Assembly (NCBI GenBank): GCA_022496805.1
Contig: CM040093.1
Coordinates: 12,242,713-12,306,712 of the forward strand
Length of the DNA stretch: 64,000 bases
Direction: 5' to 3'
Source: Pohlia nutans
Taxonomy: Eukaryota > Streptophyta > Bryopsida > Bryales > Mniaceae
Shown: in pieces, positions 1-11,739 of the stretch
Layout of the letters: each line of letters begins with the position of its first letter
Numbering within the stretch: the first letter of the stretch is position 1
Position numbers and translations under genes: made by a program
Notes under the pieces: model-generated
What the model was told of the DNA's origin: nothing
Seen by the model: only the letters and a program-made list of their open reading frames with translations
Database searches by the model: none

Positions 1-308
1 TGCAAAGTTCTATAAATTCTGAATGAATCAGTTTGTTAAAACTGCCCATGGGGTTTGATAATGTCACATTTGTAACAACATCCTTTGGGCTGTGACTTTT
101 CATAAGAGTCTTTTTTGTGTACAATCTTGAGTTCATCTCAGTTGGGAGGTAATTACAAAAAACTACAGAAAGAAGAGAAGTCATGCATATTCTCTTACTA
201 CAATGAATGTTAGACTTTTGAGTTATTTATTTTTTCCCATTTATAGTATAAAAAGAAGGTGACTATTTCTCAAGCAAAAAGGGTGAGTGCTCACTACATA
301 AAGAATGT

Positions 309-540
309 TACTCCCTCCGTCCAGAAATAATTGTCTTATTTTTTGGCATTTTTTTTGGGTAATATTTGTCCTATGTTTTATACTTCAAACGTGAGCCCTA
401 TCCACTTCAAACGGGGCGAACAATGAGAGTGACACAAAAACTATATACTAGTATTCAAGATGGACCATTTTTCGAGTAGTGCTCAGAAGGGGTTCTTTTT
501 GGCATAATAAGCGTTAAGTTATTTCTGGACAGAGGGAGTA
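309..540. mobile_element. Stowaway-like miniature element (Tc1/mariner type)
   Basis: The left end reads TACTCCCTCCGTCCAGAAAT and the right end is its near-perfect complement (ATTTCTGGACAGAGGGAGTA). TA at both borders fits the TA target duplication of Tc1/mariner elements; CTCCCTCCGTCC is the known plant Stowaway terminus. It lies upstream of the visible RWP-RK exons, probably in an intron. It is non-coding. Confidence 0.85.
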
Positions 541-711
541 TGTTCGAGGGTTGATAATTGCCAGCTCACTTATCATGCAATTTTTTGAAGTTTATGTAGG
601 AGATTCAAGGCGATTGCCAAACAAACCCAAAGTTGTGCAAAACTAGTGTACATGTGCAGTTTTTAACAAAAATGGTTGAATTCATTGTGTTTGCTAATTC
701 TTGAATTGCAG

Positions 712-2131
712 AGAGAGCGAACAGGAAAACTAAAAATGACAGATTTGGCACAGCACTTCCATTTGCCGATCAATGCAGCTGCCAAAGAGTTGGGGATTTG
801 TCCTACCGTACTCAAAAAAATATGTCGGCGGAATGGCATGCGTCGATGGCCTCATCGCAAGGTTGAAATGCTCACAATAAAAAGTTCCCAAATTTTACAT
901 CGTCTAGCATTCTCGGGGGTGCACTCTACATTATGTTTGAGAATCACGTGCATTCATGACCCCCTCTAAAAACTCCCATGTATACAAAGAGTTATACGTT
1001 TAAAAACCTTTGTATACAAATCTATTTTGTCCTAAATATATGTTTAATGTAAGTATACATCAATATTTTTCAGCTCTAAATATGTTTATTGTATGTATAC
1101 GTAATATGACAATGTTTGAATTAATACATATCCCTTCTGTGCACTCACGTATACTTGTACGTGTTTAGTATAGTGCACCCCGGGCTAGCATTGTTGCTCT
1201 TCAAGAAAATTTCAATGGCTCTAGTGATTCTTACTAGTAACCCACTACCATCTTCAAGAGCAGTTCATAAAAGTGAAAAATTTAAGAATTTGAACAAAGA
1301 AACCAAACTTCAATAAATTCAGCATGTCAAGACCCACTTGTTTTACAGTGCATGGATTTCAATTAGGGTTTCAAGTAGTCGGTGAATTCAAGGTAGGTGG
1401 AGGAGCATTGTAGCAACCACGCTTCCCTTTGAATTCCAAGTTGCACAAGAGTGATGTAATTTGTGGATTTACACTAGTAGGAAATGTGTGAATGAAAAAG
1501 GAATGAAACCGCACCATGCACATGGGCTGTGTATGTCAGTGCCAGTGAGTGGTTTCCACAAAATGGGGAATGAAAAATGACAGGTCTTCTACTAGTGTTA
1601 GTTGAACAACTCTTGCTAGCTTTGTCTTTTCACAACATTTATTTTTCTTTAAGGAGGTTGTTTCATAGAATTTGCTTCTTTTCCAATTACAATATTAACA
1701 TTTACCTTTGTTTCCCTCCAAAGCTATGGAGAGCTGAGTATTGAATTTGTCTTACTCGGTGTCCAATTTGTCTACACTCATCGCTTTCTATTATAACATG
1801 TTTGGGAAGCCCTTCCTAACTTGTTGGTGACTTGTCACATGTGTATTGCTTGAAACAATAATATTGTCATATTATGGAGTGTCATTGTATGGAGAGTAAA
1901 TGGTATAATGATGATGGATCTGAGGCTATTGGAAATGCTGGGAGGGTTGGATCTGAAATTATTTTAGGGCTTGGTTTTGATCAGATTAAAAGCATAGAGC
2001 GCATAATTGCAACTTTGGAGCAAACAATAGCAGAGGGTGCTGGCCAAGGCGACGAAGGCATTCGCATGGAGATTGCTATGCTGCGAAACGAACGAGCACA
2101 GCTTTGTGCAGGATTTCTGGGTGACACATGA
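712..2131 (+). CDS. RWP-RK domain transcription factor, RKD-like, 3' part of gene (two exons seen)
   Basis: Two exons can be read: 712-861 and 1985-2131, with AG at 710-711, GT at 862 and AG at 1983-1984. Both junctions are phase 0 and join as WPHRK|IKSIER, which rebuilds a complete RWP-RK domain. The first exon gives the helix-turn-helix part (PINAAAKELGICPTVLKKIC, then RRWPHRK). The second gives the following helix and a Glu/Lys/Arg-rich coiled coil ending in FLGDT and a TGA. RWP-RK proteins are plant nuclear DNA-binding factors; the LPINAAAKELG and RWPHRK wording resembles the RKD group (egg-cell and gametophyte regulators) more than NLP nitrate regulators, and no PB1 domain follows. Only the last 98 residues are visible. 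Upstream exons lie in or beyond bases 1-711 and I could not identify them. The 1.1-kb intron holds two miniature elements. Confident of the family, less of the subgroup. Confidence 0.85.
915..1181. mobile_element. Inverted-repeat element family W, copy 1 (in RWP-RK intron)
   Basis: It starts GGGGTGCACT and ends AGTGCACCCC. The interior (AATCACGTGCATTCATGACC, and runs of GTATAC) recurs in reverse orientation at about 9755-9980. Two copies with matching ends indicate a mobile repeat; I could not define a target duplication or superfamily. Confidence 0.55.
1472..1597. mobile_element. CACTA-type miniature element (in RWP-RK intron)
   Basis: The left end is CACTAGTAGGAAATGTGTGA and the right end is complementary (TCTTCTACTAGTG), with GGAATGAAA-like subterminal complementarity. 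A 3-bp TTA flanks both sides (1469-1471 and 1598-1600). CACTA ends plus a 3-bp duplication define the CACTA (En/Spm) superfamily. 126 bp, non-coding. Confidence 0.75.
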
Positions 2132-2164
2132 TTAAATCCTTCTCATGTGCTTTGGGGTCAGCCA

Positions 2165-2336
2165 CATAACATTCAGTAGCATGCACTGTCTCTGCCTTGG
2201 CTTTACAGTACATGGTGTGGAATATTCCACACCCAACATTACTTCATCAGTAGCTAAGTGGACAGGTGAAGGCTCAAGGTGATGAGCAGAGTGCATGAAG
2301 GAAAGGCAGTGGGCATGAAGGCTACTGAATGTTATG
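2165..2336. mobile_element. Miniature element family Q, copy 1
   Basis: Terminal inverted repeats CATAACATTCAGTAG and CTACTGAATGTTATG (15 bp, perfect) enclose a 172-bp segment with the internal palindrome GGTGTGGAATATTCCACACC. Further copies lie at 5656-5827, 19155-19313 and 19648-19727, plus a related element at 19315-19647. It begins 34 bp after the RWP-RK stop codon, so it probably lies in that gene's 3' UTR. Superfamily not determined. Confidence 0.7.
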
Positions 2337-2529
2337 CAACTTCAAAACACCACCCAGTGCTTTCTTTCTTTCTTTTTTCTCTTATCTTACTTTTCTCATG
2401 CCTTTTCTTTTCATTTTCCTATCTTCTTCTTCTTTCATTTTTCCTTTTTGCTCCCCTTTTTACCCTTTTCCCTGTCCCCCTTTTGCAGTATGGTTGGTAG
2501 TAATAATACTTGCTTGATTACCAACGTTT

Positions 2530-3152
2530 TTATCCTTGAACTCAAAATGTGAAAGGATCTATGCCCCCCAAAAAGATGTCACAGAATTGAAGCATCTTGA
2601 ACACCCTCATTCTATTTTGAATTAGACAACGTGTTCGATGTTTTTGTCCCCATAGATGAATTTGTCGAATGTAAACAAGATTCAACTTTTTCCCTTGTAT
2701 AAAACGAACTTTATACTACCGGTAGTGTTGGACTCATAGTAACAAAGTCTTACTAAAAAAATTAGGAAGTGGTTCATTTTGGCAACTAGTCATCTTGAAC
2801 TAGGTATTTAAACCCAAGGTCTCTATATAAAAGGTCGAACCCTAAGGATGACATCGTTCTTTTCTTCACAGCCAGTAACATTTTTCTTCTTTTCTCTCTA
2901 GCACATGTCTATGGGAAGCTTTGTTGTGTGATGTCATCTTTGGTGGTTACCACCGCATCCTGGAATTAAAATGTGTACATAAGGACAACATTTCACTATT
3001 AGTTTTCTTACTACCAACCCAACACTGCTTTATACATAGCACACTGTACCGTAGTATAAATTATATTAAAGCCCAATCCTTGTGAATACTTGTGTATTGC
3101 AATAGAAGATGAATCCATGTAGCATATCTGCAAATTTGTAGTTGTGACTTGG
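2530..3152. other. AT-rich intergenic stretch, nothing recognised
   Basis: No coding potential, RNA gene or clear repeat was seen between the pyrimidine-rich tract at 2340-2480 and the TTAA element starting at 3153. Confidence 0.5.
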
Positions 3153-3896
3153 TTAACCCTTAAACGTCGTTGCAACCATATACTGGCAGATGGATGTAAC
3201 ATATCCAAAGTGAACTGAAGTATCATAGAGTAGATGAAGGATTTTTCATCCAATTTTTTTTGTGAAGGCTCTTTGTTGCTCATGCTACCTCTTCAAGTTA
3301 AATTAAGGTCATTTAAGTTATTTTTGAATTTTACATGGCGTCCCAACTACAAAAGGAGTAGTAAAAACGGTTCACCATGTAGTGTATTTTGGGTTTTTCT
3401 ATTTTTTCTTGCTTAAACTAAATCGAGGCCATGAAAATGAGTTCTATTGTATTTGAGCTGAACCAAAAAAATGAAGCTTACCAAATCTAGTTTCTACTCC
3501 ATTTTGAATTTTTGGAAAACTCTGAAAATTGAGTGTTTTATTGGAGTTACAAGTTCAGTGGGCATTACCATAGTGTAGGAAATTATTCTAAGTTTAGATA
3601 CCTGGATGATTTTCATGTAATGTACTATTCTTCATTGTAATTTACACCTTGGGTGGAAAATCAGAAGTTTTGAGTATATTTTGTAATTGATATGAATTTT
3701 CTTTACAATCACTTCAAAAAATCATAGTAATTTTAAATTTTTACCAAAATTTATGAAAAGTTCACGATTTGTAGTAGACACATAGCTTCATCTACTAAAA
3801 ATATAAATTTGAATTCTTATCTTATTTGTAGTGCCAAAATTGAGCGTGATAGGGACAGCAAGATTCCATGGTCATAGGCCCAATGTTTGGGGTTAA
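3153..3896. mobile_element. TTAA miniature element (piggyBac-like), family F copy 1
   Basis: It begins TTAACCCTTAAACGTCG and ends TTTGGGGTTAA. The interior matches the element at 62226-62817 (shared blocks TCTAGTTTCTACTCCATTTT and TTACAAGTTCAG), so they are two copies of one family. TTAA at both borders matches the piggyBac target duplication. Confidence 0.75.
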
Positions 3897-4687
3897 GTAG
3901 ACATCATCAATTGTTTAATAAATGTGATTTATCTTGCCAAATTTGTCTTCTTATTTTGAGTTAGGGCTCCATAATGGCTCATTCTATAGCAATTCTAGGA
4001 CTTGACTCTTTGCTACAGTTTACCCCATATACAATAACACTCCATATATTATTGTTTCAAGCAATACACATATGACAAGTCTGTGACTAATCCGTGCCTA
4101 CCACCTTAAAGGTAGGGCTTTCCAAACATGTCATTATAGGGAGGGACAATTTTACATTGACGAAGAAACCTCTTATCACCTGTGCATGAGTTGAGTAGGA
4201 AACTTCTTATCACATATGACTTCATGAATGAAAATTACCCATCACCTTTTCGAACTATATCTTTAAAGAATTCTTAACTCATAAATGTCCGAAGGGATAT
4301 GGAAAAAACTTAGTTGTGTTATAAAATGTTACTTCTGCAATTTTGATGAAGTTTGGTTAAAAAGAAAAAAAATGGGAAGCATGATGTTTAGGAATTATCC
4401 GTACAGTCAAACTTTCTAAAAAAAAAATGTTTTAGATACACATTTAATGAATTTAGAAGCATCTATCATTGAATGTTCATCAAAATCACAATTTTTGTTT
4501 TTAGTACTTGAGATTTGGTATGATTGGTTAAAATTAGCTTGTGTCTTCAAAAATTCAAAGAAGCAAAAAGAATGAAGGAAACAAAATTCATTTCTTTCTC
4601 CAGATTGTGGATTTTTTTCACTAATACAAAGTTGGAGTGTATGTTTTATGAAAAATCACCCAAGTGAAGTTTAAATCAAGTTAACCC

Positions 4688-5064
4688 TTAACCCTTAAAC
4701 TTAAGAGGGCCTGGGCAGGGCAGCCCGCAAGGCATCTAAATTTTCGGAGGAAAAAAAAAATGAAAAAAAAATGCAAAAATGGCTTTGTTGGGCACTGCTG
4801 GCCAGCACTCTAGCACTATAGCACTGCTGAACTGCTGAACCTCAACTGCCCCAACCTCAAAACTAGTTCAATTTGATAACTTTGATTGCTTACCAACGAT
4901 TTCACAATCTTTCAAATGAGGCGCAAATTTGGAATCTAGGTTGCTTTTTCAGTAGCTTTCCGACGCACCAATCCTCATTTGATTTGGTTGAGAAAATCCA
5001 CTTTTTTCTTCATTATTCTCTTTTTACTAAGCCCATGGGGCTTACCTTGACGTTTAGGGGTTAA
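4688..5064. mobile_element. TTAA miniature element, family A copy 1
   Basis: The left end TTAACCCTTAAACTTAAG and the right end CGTTTAGGGGTTAA enclose 377 bp. The same interior (GAGGGCCTGGGCAGGGCAGC, later CAGTAGCTTTCCRACGCACC) occurs at 11377-11735. An additional TTAACCC precedes it at 4681, giving a TTAACCC tandem at the border. Confidence 0.8.
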
Positions 5065-5125
5065 CATGATTCAAATCAGGTTGGAACTAGACTTGATTTC
5101 TAAAGTGATAACTGTCCTTTATTCA

Positions 5126-5128
<3 letters not shown>

Positions 5129-5177
<49 letters not shown>
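5129..5177. repeat. (AT)n microsatellite, about 24 units
   Basis: Uninterrupted AT dinucleotide run, ending in an A-rich tract. Confidence 0.95.
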
Positions 5178-5182
<5 letters not shown>

Positions 5183-5655
5183 AAAAAACATCACGAACAA
5201 CCCATAAAAAAGTTGCGGCGACCACTTTTGGGTCAAATGGTCATTTAGAATTAAGATGAACAAAAGAAAGAATAAAAAGGCTCTTCTAAAAATGAAAGGG
5301 CTCTAGAGTATAGTGATTCAGGAGGCTCTTGTAAAATGTTATGTCTGGGTGGCTTGCCCAGGAATATTTCATTAGCTTGTGACACTTGATGATTTCGTTA
5401 TGAATAATTTCGAGTACCAGTATTAGATTGGAAGAAACTGCCCCTCCATTGTAGCATATCAGTGCATGTACCATATTCGGCCATCCAGGGTCGGCCAAAA
5501 AAATTTATAATAGGAGAAGCCTATTTCTTTAAGAAATTCATTTTTTCAAAAAAAGAGAATCTTAAAATATTCATAGCATCTTAGAGAATATTCCCAACAT
5601 TTGGGCAAAAATAATAATTATTTGACATTACCTACCAACCCTAATGGCCGAGTAC

Positions 5656-5827
5656 TACAACATTTAGTAGCATGCACTGTCATTGCCTTGACTCTACATT
5701 AGATGATGTGGAATATTCCACACCCAACAATTCTTCATCGATAGCTTAGTGGACAGGTGGAGGCTCAAAGTGATAACGAGAGTGCATGAAAGAAAGGCAG
5801 TGGGCATGAACGCTACTAAATGTTATG
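5656..5827. mobile_element. Miniature element family Q, copy 2
   Basis: Same order of blocks as the copy at 2165-2336, with diverged ends (left CAACATTTAGTAG, right CTACTAAATGTTATG). The internal TGTGGAATATTCCACA core is kept intact while the surrounding sequence has drifted. Confidence 0.65.
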
Positions 5828-6067
5828 ACGGTAATTGAGCTGTACACCCGGAGAGGTTCAATTTTGGACACATTAATTGCAATTTTAGTGTGTTTTTTGA
5901 GTTAGTTATTAGTGCTTCTTGATCTGATGTATAATTCTCTTTGTCAATCCTTTGTACCTTGGAGATTGACATGGTTGTAAACAACTGAAACCATAATAAA
6001 ATGTATGCATTTGATGTCGAGAATTATTACTACAATGGGTCCAATAAAGTTACGAATTTCTTAACTT

Positions 6068-6841
6068 TTAACCTCTAAAGGTCCCCAATTTTCACCCAAA
6101 AATAAACACCCTGTCAAAGAGAGTGCAATTCTAACCCGAGATATGAGATCCACAGAAATTCACCGTTGAATAGTGTTCATATTTGCAATGCCTAGGGTTG
6201 TGTAGAATATAGGAAGGATTGACCATTTAGTTTACACGGGTATAATGTTCAAAGTTTGCGTTCAATTTATTTTTGGGGGGGACACTTTGTAGAATTTGGA
6301 GAATTGCAAAGATGCATTATAAAATGCAACTAAGAGGGATATTTTGAACTTGATGTATGAATAAAAGTTGTACATTATGAATTTTGGATTCTATCCATAT
6401 GGTTAAATCCATGATTGCATTCACCAATATTTTTGTATAAAATTTCAAATATAAAATTCAAAATTCTTTTGAAATTTGATTACGAATAAGATATTGACAA
6501 TATATGGATGAATTTGTTGTGATGGATTGAAATGTAATACTTTAAGTGTAGTGGTTTTTGGAGATTTTTTGAATGATTAATTTTATGAGTTGAATTTTTC
6601 AAGAACACTTTTGAATTAAGCTCTTTAATTTTTTTGGTGAAACACTCCAATATGAAATGAGACATAAAATTTTCACAAATAATCTCCTTTCTACAAAGTT
6701 CACACATGCATGAAGCTATTTTGCCATTAAATTTTTGCAGAATTTTTTGGATTGCTAAAAGTGATTATTTGATGAATGAAATCTTATTGATTTTTCTCAT
6801 TCAACATCTATAAAATGGACGATTGGCCATTTAGGGGTTAA
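6068..6841. mobile_element. TTAA miniature element, family C copy 1 (longer variant)
   Basis: Begins TTAACCTCTAAAGG and ends CCATTTAGGGGTTAA. From about 6300 the interior matches the elements at 22312 and 23368 (GCAAAGATGCATTATAAAAT onward). The first 200 bp differ, so it is a relative rather than a plain copy. Confidence 0.7.
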
Positions 6842-7539
6842 AGGAGGTACAACCCTTGCACCACCCTACTTGCCACTCCCCATCTTTGATACTTAGAGAA
6901 CCTTTAAAAAAAATCAGCTCATAAAATCCTTAGAAATCCTAAAAAAAACTAAAATAGCTCAAAACTTATTTTTAAATCCTTACAATTTTTCATTTCGAAA
7001 TTGCCACTCTACTTCATTGTACTTCATTTCCATATTTTCATAGTCCCAGCTCAACAAAATAATCCATACAATTTCTCAAATCAAACTCCCCTTTTGAGAC
7101 CAAGGCCGACCTGAATAAAATATGATATTTTTAAAACATTCCTGTTGGCCAGCATTTTTGTGTTTTTTTGTTTTTTTTGGAAACATGTTTAAATATTTTG
7201 AAAACATGCTCTAATATTTTGAAAATATGCCCAAATATTTATAGAGTATTCAAAAACATATTTGAATATGCTTGAATATGTTCAAATAAGGAAATACAAT
7301 GAGTGAAGAGAAGATATAAGTATCAACCCAATTTACCTAATTACATTCAAATTGAGCTCACAATTGATCCCAAAGCCTTTAGACTAAGAGTCGGGACCAA
7401 TATGCAAATTAATTTTTTTTTTAACTTTCTCAAATTCAATAGTAGATTCCGTATGGAGTTTTTTGGACTCGGACTTTCATGGTCTTGACTCCTAGTGTAA
7501 AATGGCTGTTAATATGACTTTTATGAATTGCATTGTGCA
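6842..7539. other. AT-rich stretch, no gene seen
   Basis: Contains a run of TTTGAAAACATG-like short imperfect repeats around 7180-7275. No reading frame or RNA gene could be supported. Confidence 0.5.
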
Positions 7540-8005
7540 ATCTATTATATAACGCGCAATGATGCATGCATGCACGCCATCTACAACAATTTCGTTCCAA
7601 GGACGGTCATATCGGGTACTAATGCAGGTCCACCTATCCATTACATAACTAAAAGTGGTGCACACATGCACGCTCCCTGCAATGGTTATATTGTCAGCAC
7701 AAGTCAATCTAATTTATCATATAACGCATAGTAGTACGTACATGTACTATACATTCCTTACAACGATTCCACCGGAACGATCGTATCATACTCTAGCACA
7801 GACCTACATAGTCTATTACATAACATAGACCATGCACAAACATACGCAAGAACCATTCTGCCATTGATACTGTCGGTCCAAGCTCTGGATCGGGCCAAGC
7901 TAATATGTTATATGATGCAAAGTGATGCTCTCCATGAGAATTTCGTCACTAGAACAATCATGCCAGACTTGGGTACAAGCCAACCTAGTACATCTATAAT
8001 CCATT
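7540..8005. repeat. Degenerate tandem repeat, five to six units of about 76-99 bp
   Basis: Units start near 7540, 7635, 7711, 7810, 7901 and 7987 with variants of TCTATTACATAAC. Each continues through an ACGATTCC..CGATCGTAT-like block to an AGCACAGACCTAC-like block. Similarity is low but the order is kept. The small reading frames here are not genes. Confidence 0.55.
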
Positions 8006-10032
8006 GTACTCCCTCCGTTCCACAAAAGACCATGATATCAACTAAATTTTGTCCCAAATAAACCTATGATTTCCAATTGTACTCATTCACCGCCAACAAT
8101 TAAGATTCGGGTGTGATTGACAAGTGTTTTAGGGCATTGCAAACAATGCTAGCAACTTAATCCATGGATTTTGATCATGTTGATCATGGATTATTATCAT
8201 GGATTTTGATCATGTATACACTTTCTGGCAGTCAAAATACTCCCTCTAAGATAACTATATCTAAAAGCGACCATTTCCTTAAAGCGTCCATAGCTCAATC
8301 TTCCATAATAAGTAGATTTTGACACCCTACTGTTGATGAGAATGTGCACAATCTGAAAATCATAGTTTAGGGTCGCTTTCAGGTCAGCCTATAGTCAGCA
8401 CTTTGGAAATTCATAACTTATTCATACGGTGTCCAAATAATGCATGCTAAAGTGCGTTAGAATCCTCTTGAACTTGCTAATAAGACCCATTGAAAATATT
8501 TTATGTTTTATGTGTGTAAATAGGCTCAGTTGGTAAGGTGAACGCTTTAAGGTATAGTTACCTTATACTCACTTAATCCATGGATTTGCATCACAGTCAA
8601 TATACCCCCTCTGTAATCATGGGATTAAACTTAATTCATGGATTTCAGTGAAAACAAAATCTTTTTGCAGGACAAAGGGACTATAGATTAGTCCACGTGT
8701 CACTCCTCCATGAGTCCACATTAGCATTGATTGATGAACATATGGTAAGTGGAGGGTAGGGTCCACATAAAATATTTCTAAAAATAAATGCCAAATCAAA
8801 AGGGCAATGGAGGATGAATTTGGCAGTGGACTATGATGTCATAACTGATCTTGATTTTTGTAACATGGTTGGTACTTGCACTCCATGCTATTCCTAAAGC
8901 TGGGCCAGCTTTTACCCTTTCACCACCAAGCCTTTCATAGTTTCATGATGACCCAACAAAACACAACTGGTGAAAATGATATATGGTAATAATGCCCTTG
9001 ATTGGTACCGTACCTACTTTATTTATTTATTTTATTTACCTGTATAATAAGGTTTGGCAGATAGAATATTCTTGGATACTTTTTGAGAATTTTTTCCACC
9101 ATTAAAATTTTTTCTGAATTTTTTTAAAAAAACATTTGACATTTATTTTAGAAATATTCTAAATGTCAACCCTACCTTCCACTTACCATATGCTCAATTG
9201 GTGTAGAAAATTCAAAAATGTTTGTGCAAATTTTTGAGATCCACTCAACCTCTACCATTATTACATGAGGTTTTTGATGAGTGTACCCGTGGAGTGTACT
9301 TAACTCCTAAAACACACAGACCCTTGTAACTACGGGATTGAACTCCAATTTTTGTTTTTGTTTTGGTCATCTTAAACAAACACAATTTCAAACTTTATAA
9401 AAAAAATAAAAATAAAAGTGTTTAGAAATGAAGGTCACTTCATCATATGTGACAAAATTGAAATCCAATCGGTGATAGGTTTCTAAACCTTATAGAGAGA
9501 TGATTGAATTGAGTCCTTGGTATCCTCTACTTTATTGTCGTCATGGTCGGTAGGTTATGCCAAATGTTATGGTTATTTTTTCCCAAATGTTATAGATATT
9601 CTCTAAGATTCTCTTTTCACCATAGAAAAATGGGTTTTTTTATTTTTTAAAATAATTCCCTAAAGATTTGGGATTCTCTTTATATGATTATTTTTTGCCG
9701 ATTCTAACACCTATGTATGATATTTTAAGTGTAATTTTTTTAGGGTAATTGAGTCTCAGAGGAGGTGCACTCATTTCTGTGTGTGGGGAATCACGTGAGT
9801 GCACGAGAGGGGGACTAATTTGAACACTACCATACTATGTACACATATAAGAAGCATATTTAGGGCAGAAAATATGATTGTATACTTACATTAAACATAT
9901 ATACATGAACAAATATAACAATATTCTAACGTATACAATGGGTATTTAAAGGGGGTCATGAATGCACGTGATGCCAAGGTTTAAAAAGGATTGCACCACC
10001 CATGAATTGAGTTCCTGGAAATTCTTTATACA
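8006..10032. other. Gene-free stretch with repeat remnants
   Basis: A Stowaway-like left end (TACTCCCTCCGTTCC at about 8007) has no clear partner. Around 8160-8220 short inverted copies of ATCCATGGATTTTGATCATG occur. At 9755-9980 lies the second, inverted copy of family W. Otherwise AT-rich DNA without coding potential. Confidence 0.5.
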
Positions 10033-10318
10033 TACCGTAGTACCATAGCAGGGTTGCCCCCCCCCCCCCCTCAAACAAATATTTAATTTTTTTTGAAAAA
10101 TAAGGTTCGCTCTTCAAAAAATTAATTTTTTGATTTTTGTTTTTGAGAAAAAATGATTAATAATGGCCCAGAATAGTCCAAAATAAATTAGAAATAGAAA
10201 GATATAGCTTAAAATAATTTATTCTATTTTCGTTCTTTTGTCCTCATAATTTCCAATTTTTACGCTATGTTGTTTTTTTGAATTACTTTTTGGCGAACTT
10301 GCTATGGTACTACGGTAA
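10033..10318. mobile_element. TA-flanked inverted-repeat element, family H copy 1
   Basis: Left end TACCGTAGTACCATAGCAGG, right end TTGCTATGGTACTACGGTA. The same element with the same ends lies at 14566-14842. TA at each border suggests Tc1/mariner-type target duplication. It contains a 14-base C run at 10057-10070. Non-coding. Confidence 0.7.
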
Positions 10319-10324
10319 TATCTT

Positions 10325-10494
10325 TTAACCCTTAGTGCCCAACTCCAAATTGAAAATCTATTTTCTACAAGATGTGCATTGTAAATCTCCAACTCTGAAC
10401 CTCACAATTCAAAATCCAATTGTCAACGAATTTTCTGATACTTTGTGTTTTCGACACATGTAAGACCACAATGTGAACATCTGGGCACTAAAGG
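10325..10494. mobile_element. TTAA miniature element, family G copy 1 (right border decayed)
   Basis: Begins TTAACCCTTAGTGCCCA and ends TGGGCACTAAAGG, where the final TTAA has been lost. Its interior recurs in opposite orientation at 63352-63530. Confidence 0.6.
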
Positions 10495-10788
10495 AGGATC
10501 TTAGGGAGAATCTGGCGGAGGTTAGCGAGAGAAAAAACACAGTGCCTTATTTGCTACGGTTACTGGTTGTCCAGCCACAGAAGGTAAAATGATGATTAAG
10601 AGGACTTGAGATCGTCATGAATGAATAAGTCATGGCCCATGTTTACAGGAGGCAGATCAATGATTTACCATGGCTTGTAATCTGCCTTGTCGCTGGCCCC
10701 CACAATAAATTCAAACCAACATTGGCTCAATCACATAACGATCATGAGATCCATTGACACACAACTCTCACTGAGGAGGCCCATTCTT

Positions 10789-11739
10789 TTAACCCTTAAC
10801 CCCTAAAGGACCGGGGTGTTGAACTTAGCTCTTGTTTTCTTGACTAGCTCTTGTAGTAAGCTCAATTCCTCATTGGTGTGGTGTAAATATTGACGATCGG
10901 CACCGTTGAAACTAAAGAAGTCTTACATAGCTTTTTTATGAAAAAAAGATCAACAAAATCGCACAAGTTTTGAGAAAATGCCACCGTTGAGAAGATTGAT
11001 GGAACTTGTTTGGGGTATTTTGTACACATGCTGAAATCGGATTTTTCAAAAGTGCTCCAAAAATTCTGAAATTTTTACTGTGAGTAGAAATCATCATGTT
11101 AAACATGTGCAAAAAATTTCAAGTAATTTGGAGGTGTGAGGAGAAAGATATGAGGGTCTGAAGTGACGCCTAGATACCCACCGTGCAACTCAAAAAAATC
11201 ACCAAAAATCGCTCACTTGATGAATTTCCGATCAAGAAGTACCTACGGATTGAGCTCTCAAAAAGAGTTAGGGTCTCTTTGTTGCTCATCCTACAATTCA
11301 AAGCCCAAGAACCCGAATTTCCTCACTTTCTAGTTCCAGAAGCCGCGTGGGGGCCTTACGGTCCTTTAGCGGTTAAACGTCAAGAGGGCCTGGGCAGGGC
11401 AGCCCGGAAGGCATCTAAATTTTTGGAGGAAAAATAAATTAAATAATTAAATAAAAATGAAAAATCCTCTCTATTGGCCAGCACTGTAGCACTGCGGCAC
11501 TTTTCAAGAAATGACCTCAACTGCCCCAACCTCAACTCCTGTTCATTTTGGAAACTTTGATTGCTTGCCAATGATTCCACAATCTCCCAAATGAGGCGCA
11601 AATTTGGAATCTAGATCGCTTTTTCAGTAGCTTTCCAACGCACCAATCCTTGCTTGATTTAGTTGAGAAAATCCACTTTTTTCTTCATTATTCTCTCATA
11701 AATAAGCCTATGGAGCTTACTTTGACGTTTAAGGGTTAA
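10789..11739. mobile_element. TTAA miniature element, family A copy 2, split by another TTAA element
   Basis: The left border TTAACCC (10789-10795) is separated from the rest of its own terminal repeat (TTAAACGTCAAG at 11373) by the element at 10796-11376. The right border is CGTTTAAGGGTTAA. Removing the insert leaves an element of about 374 bp, matching the 377-bp copy at 4688. Confidence 0.8.
10796..11376. mobile_element. TTAA miniature element D, nested inside the family A terminal repeat
   Basis: Left TTAACCCCTAAAGGACCG, right CGGTCCTTTAGCGGTTAA: 18 bp including TTAA, with one mismatch. It occupies the second TTAA of the host element's terminal repeat TTAACCCTTAAACG, as expected for TTAA-specific insertion. 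581 bp, non-coding. Confidence 0.85.

Noticed and set aside
7540..8005. CRISPR-like array
   Set aside because: Units vary throughout without constant repeats and unique spacers, and the DNA is plant nuclear.
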